Shown here: piece by piece, positions 4,592 through 7,143 of the stretch
How the letters are laid out: each line of letters opens with the position of its first letter
Position numbering within the stretch: the stretch's first letter is position 1
Assembly: GCF_938039205.1 (NCBI RefSeq)
Contig: NZ_CALHVM010000016.1
Coordinates: 1-7,143, forward strand
From: an uncultured Campylobacter sp.
GTDB lineage: Bacteria; Campylobacterota; Campylobacteria; Campylobacterales; Campylobacteraceae
Direction: 5' to 3'
DNA: 7,143 bases
The notes under the pieces: generated by a model
What the model was told of the DNA's origin: nothing
What the model saw: the letters and a program-made list of their open reading frames with translations, nothing else
Databases searched by the model: none
Program-made: the position numbers and the translations under genes

Positions 4592-6805
4592 TTAATACGT
4601 ATAGTTAAACGTCAGCGTGAAATTTCGCGGATCGCCGTAGAAGTTGTTCATGCCGGCGGTTCTGTTTTGCGTATTCATAAAATACTTTTTGTCGGTTATG
4701 TTTTTGACCGCGAGTCCGAGGCTGAAATTTTTGTTGAAAAAGTAGTTCACGCTGGCATCCCAAAGCGCATAGGCTTTTTGCACCGGCGCTACGTAGGCTA
4801 CGTTTTGATAAAAGCCCGAAGTCGCGCTCTGCCATCTAACACCGGTGCCAAAGCTTAACTTTTGGCTGCTAGAAAACGGTATCTCGTAGCTGGTGTAAAT
4901 TTTAAACAAGTGCTTAGGTACGTAGGATTTTGCGTTCGCGCCTTTGTCGTAGTTTACGTTTGTGGAGGTCTTTTTCTCGCTTTTCATATAGACGCTTTTG
5001 TTAAACGTATAGCCTGCAAAGAGATTCCATCTATCGGTCAAGGCGCCTGAAATTTCAAGGTCTAGACCGCGGCTTCGCACCTTGCCCTCGGCGATGCTGT
5101 TGGCGGTATTTAGCGGATCTTGGATGGCTCTGTTTTCTTGCACGACCTGAAATAGCGCGACTGCAGTGTTTAGCGCGCCGTCAAAGTACTCTGATTTTAC
5201 GCCCGTTTCTACGTTGTAGCCAACGATCGGCTTTAGGATGTTTTTGTTCGCGTCCGTAGCGCTTTGAGGTTTAAAGATCTCTGCGTAGCTAACATACCAG
5301 CTGTGATTTTTAGCAAAATCCCAAGTCAGACCCGCATAAGGCGCGAAGTGATTTTTAGTTAGATCTAGCGTCTTTTTGCTTGTATGGTTTTTGAGGTCGT
5401 CCCATTTTTTGTCGTATTTTACGCTGGTAAATCTACCGCCTACTAGCAAGTGCCAGTCGTCCGTGAAGTTATATCTCGTGCCGATACCAAAGGCGCGCTG
5501 GTAAATTTTAGTCGTGTATAGATCATCATCCGTTATCGTGCTACCGTTCCAGTTGGGCTCGGCTATTGCGCCGCCGTTCCAGTTATATAGCCCTATACCC
5601 AGCGAGCTTAGGCTGGCGTTTGGCGCCCATTTGTCGTGGCGGGTAAATTTCTCGCGGGAGAGCGAGCCGTTTACGAAAAACTCGTGCTTACGCCCAAAAA
5701 GCTCGTATTTGCCGTCCGCGCCGATTTGCAAATTTACCTCGTCCGATTCGTTGTCGTATTTTCTAAATCTCACGTTGTGCGTCGGTCTTGCGATCGCGAC
5801 GTTATATGGGTTCGTGCCGCCCATTGCACCAAATTTAAACATACCTTCGCTTTTAGTGTAGTTTAGTTTGGCGTAGATTTTCGTATCATCGCTAAGTTGA
5901 TGCGAAAGCTCGGTAAAGGCGTTAAATTTCTCGTATTCGCTTTTATCCCAGTTTGAGCCAAAATAGCTTTTTCGGCTCAAATTTAAAAGATTACCGCTCG
6001 CGTCGCTAGCCGATACGCCGTAGATGTCGTAGACGCCAAGCGTCCTTTGCCAGATGAGGCCGGTAGTTAGCATCGTTTTATCCGTGAGATCAAACTCAAA
6101 CGTACTGCCCAGCGCCTCTCGGTGACCGTTTTTGTGATTTTTAAACGAGCCTGTTTTGTTTAGGATTCCGATTAGCCTGCCGCGGATCGTGCCGTCTGTG
6201 TTTAGCGCGTCGGTTACGTCAAACGAGCCTCTGTAGTTGTTCCAGCTGCCCATACTTAGCCCTAGATTTATGCCAAGCTCGTCGCCGGGGCGCTTGCGGA
6301 CTAGATTTACCGTGCCGCCGGGCTCGCCGTTACTCTGCGTCAGACCCGCCACGCCGCGAAGTACCTCCACGCGGTCATAAAACGCCATATCGGTATGCTC
6401 TTTGGACTGGCCGTAGAGCCCCTGCGCAGCAAGCGCGGTGGTGGACTGCATGCCGTCTTCTTGGATGTTATCGATGTTAAAGCCTCTAGACATCGGTAGA
6501 TTCATGCCAAACCTGCTCGTAGTCGTAATGCCCGGCGCATAGCTTAGCGCCTTATCTACGTCGTTTAAATTTAGATCTTTAACGAGCTGATCGGGGATAA
6601 TGGTGACGGTTTGCGGCGTTTCGCGGATAGTTAAATCAAGACCCGTCGCAGTGTTCATGTTTTGCGTCGTATATGAGCCCGTACCTTCGGTCGCCGAGAT
6701 GTCTGTTTTGCCGTAGGCGGTCACCTCGCCGAGGTTTGCATCGACTGCGTAAAGCGAGCAAGCAAGGCACATAGACAGGCCTACAAATTTGCAGTGAGCG
6801 TTCAA
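4592..6805 (-). CDS. TonB-dependent siderophore receptor (FhuE/FpvA/FoxA-like)
   Basis: 737 aa, a normal length for the family. It has a signal peptide (about residues 1-22, ending SLYAVDA), then a TonB-box-like EVTAYG (27-32). The plug domain carries TGLDLTIRETPQTVTII (54-70), DRVEVLRG (144-151) and NGEPGGTVNLVRKRP (159-173), hallmarks of the TonB-siderophore receptor family. From about 180 onward, alternating strands rich in Tyr/Trp form the 22-strand barrel, ending in the outer-membrane C-terminal aromatic (NYTY). There is no N-terminal signalling domain as in FpvA, so no direct sigma-factor signalling is expected. It should import a ferric siderophore across the outer membrane, powered by TonB-ExbBD. 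The start is TTG, fixed by AAGGAG 6 nt upstream. A Fur-like site covers the predicted transcription start. The exact siderophore cannot be read from the sequence. Confidence 0.96.
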   Translation of the reverse strand: MNAHCKFVGLSMCLACSLYAVDANLGEVTAYGKTDISATEGTGSYTTQNMNTATGLDLTIRETPQTVTIIPDQLVKDLNLNDVDKALSYAPGITTTSRFGMNLPMSRGFNIDNIQEDGMQSTTALAAQGLYGQSKEHTDMAFYDRVEVLRGVAGLTQSNGEPGGTVNLVRKRPGDELGINLGLSMGSWNNYRGSFDVTDALNTDGTIRGRLIGILNKTGSFKNHKNGHREALGSTFEFDLTDKTMLTTGLIWQRTLGVYDIYGVSASDASGNLLNLSRKSYFGSNWDKSEYEKFNAFTELSHQLSDDTKIYAKLNYTKSEGMFKFGAMGGTNPYNVAIARPTHNVRFRKYDNESDEVNLQIGADGKYELFGRKHEFFVNGSLSREKFTRHDKWAPNASLSSLGIGLYNWNGGAIAEPNWNGSTITDDDLYTTKIYQRAFGIGTRYNFTDDWHLLVGGRFTSVKYDKKWDDLKNHTSKKTLDLTKNHFAPYAGLTWDFAKNHSWYVSYAEIFKPQSATDANKNILKPIVGYNVETGVKSEYFDGALNTAVALFQVVQENRAIQDPLNTANSIAEGKVRSRGLDLEISGALTDRWNLFAGYTFNKSVYMKSEKKTSTNVNYDKGANAKSYVPKHLFKIYTSYEIPFSSSQKLSFGTGVRWQSATSGFYQNVAYVAPVQKAYALWDASVNYFFNKNFSLGLAVKNITDKKYFMNTQNRTAGMNNFYGDPRNFTLTFNYTY

Positions 6806-6811
6806 AATTTT

Positions 6812-6817
6812 CTCCTT
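6812..6817 (-). promoter_or_regulatory. Ribosome binding site fixing a TTG start
   Basis: AAGGAG on the minus strand, 6 nt before TTG at 6805. The TTG leads directly into a good signal peptide, so it is preferred over any downstream ATG. Confidence 0.8.
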
Positions 6818-6822
6818 AATAT

Positions 6823-6837
6823 TGATAAGGATTAGGC
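6823..6837 (-). promoter_or_regulatory. Putative Fur box upstream of the siderophore receptor
   Basis: TGATAAGGATTAGGC (plus strand) fits the 7-1-7 Fur pattern TGATAATnATTATCA in its first half (6 of 7) and at ATTA of the second. It lies just downstream of the -10 box, over the expected transcription start, where a repressor would block initiation. Iron control is expected for this gene class. Confidence 0.5.
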
Positions 6838-6839
6838 GA

Positions 6840-6845
6840 ATTATA
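6840..6845 (-). promoter_or_regulatory. -10 box of the siderophore receptor promoter
   Basis: TATAAT on the minus strand within TATATATAATTCG, preceded by a T-rich tract; no -35 is evident. It predicts a start near 6833 and a short leader of about 28 nt. Confidence 0.6.
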
Positions 6846-6846
6846 T

Positions 6847-7069
6847 ATAAAAAAATTTAAGAGAAAATAAAGAGCAAACAGGTGCTAAATCAGGCAAAAC
6901 AGGGGTTAAATTTGAGCGGATAAATTTGGTATTTTAGATTAATTTTTTATGAAGTATAGTTAAATTTTGAGGAAAAGCGAAAGCAGATTCATACTAAATT
7001 CTAATCAAGTTTTTTATCTATCATTTTTTAAATTAGTTTTGGATGCTGGACCTTTTTAGGTATATCGCC
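6847..7069. other. AT-rich intergenic spacer
   Basis: No ORF longer than about ten codons with a plausible start on either strand and no strong hairpin. It holds the T-rich upstream part of the receptor promoter; I see nothing else. Confidence 0.5.
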
Positions 7070-7143
7070 TCAGCCCATCCCCATCACGACATCATGTCTT
7101 CTAAATACATCCTCTTTGATCTCAGGAGCCTTATCTTCAATAA
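7070..7143 (-). CDS. C-terminal 23 residues of an unidentified protein
   Basis: The gene enters from the right edge and ends in TGA at 7070-7072. The visible tail contains KAPEIKEDVFRRHDVVMGMG. It is too short to assign. The charged, ordered text followed by an AT-rich spacer makes a true C-terminus likely, but no family is claimed. No clear terminator follows; the inverted ACCT/AGGT around 7051-7062 is too short. Confidence 0.5.
   Translation of the reverse strand, partial: IEDKAPEIKEDVFRRHDVVMGMG

Noticed and set aside
4532..5866. Plus-strand and alternative-frame ORFs across the receptor gene
   Set aside because: They are shadows of the receptor coding sequence, with unnatural composition and no start signals.

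Overview
The window looks like a chromosomal piece of a Campylobacter-type epsilonproteobacterium. This is inferred from the gene content (flavoprotein plus NapC-type multihaem cytochrome, siderophore receptor), the mixed GC content, and the very frequent AAATTTG-like words typical of the C. concisus/curvus/showae group. No rRNA or other species marker is present, so the assignment is by resemblance only.

Layout. (1) 1-1088, plus strand: the 3' end of a periplasmic FAD-dependent reductase of the fumarate-reductase/flavocytochrome c superfamily, overlapping by four bases (ATGA) a small membrane-anchored cytochrome with five CxxCH haem motifs, then a hairpin terminator. The pair is probably a quinol-to-periplasm electron-transfer module. 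(2) 1089-1421: no protein gene. At 1258-1405 there is a promoter-headed, strongly structured stretch that looks like a small RNA gene; its layout recalls a type II CRISPR tracrRNA, but no cas gene or array is present. (3) 1430-2304: an IS1595-family insertion sequence (IS1016-like), with 17-bp terminal inverted repeats and a perfect 8-bp target duplication. Its transposase is interrupted by four extra segments of 31-34 bp, and removing exactly these restores an uninterrupted 233-aa transposase. (4) 2305-6846, minus strand: a TonB-dependent siderophore receptor with a Fur-like site at its promoter, an ABC half-transporter of the SbmA/BacA-YddA type, and a 44-codon orphan ORF. The first two plausibly bring a chelate across the outer and then the inner membrane. 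(5) 6847-7069: AT-rich spacer. (6) 7070-7143: the last 23 codons of an unidentified minus-strand gene.

The most unusual item is the transposase. Four short, GC-rich segments, at least three of them clearly related, sit inside a gene that is otherwise free of damage. Their lengths break the frame, yet by comparison with family motifs each lies at a codon boundary. They could be a burst of a tiny mobile repeat, or segments skipped at the RNA or translation level. The sequence alone cannot decide between these.
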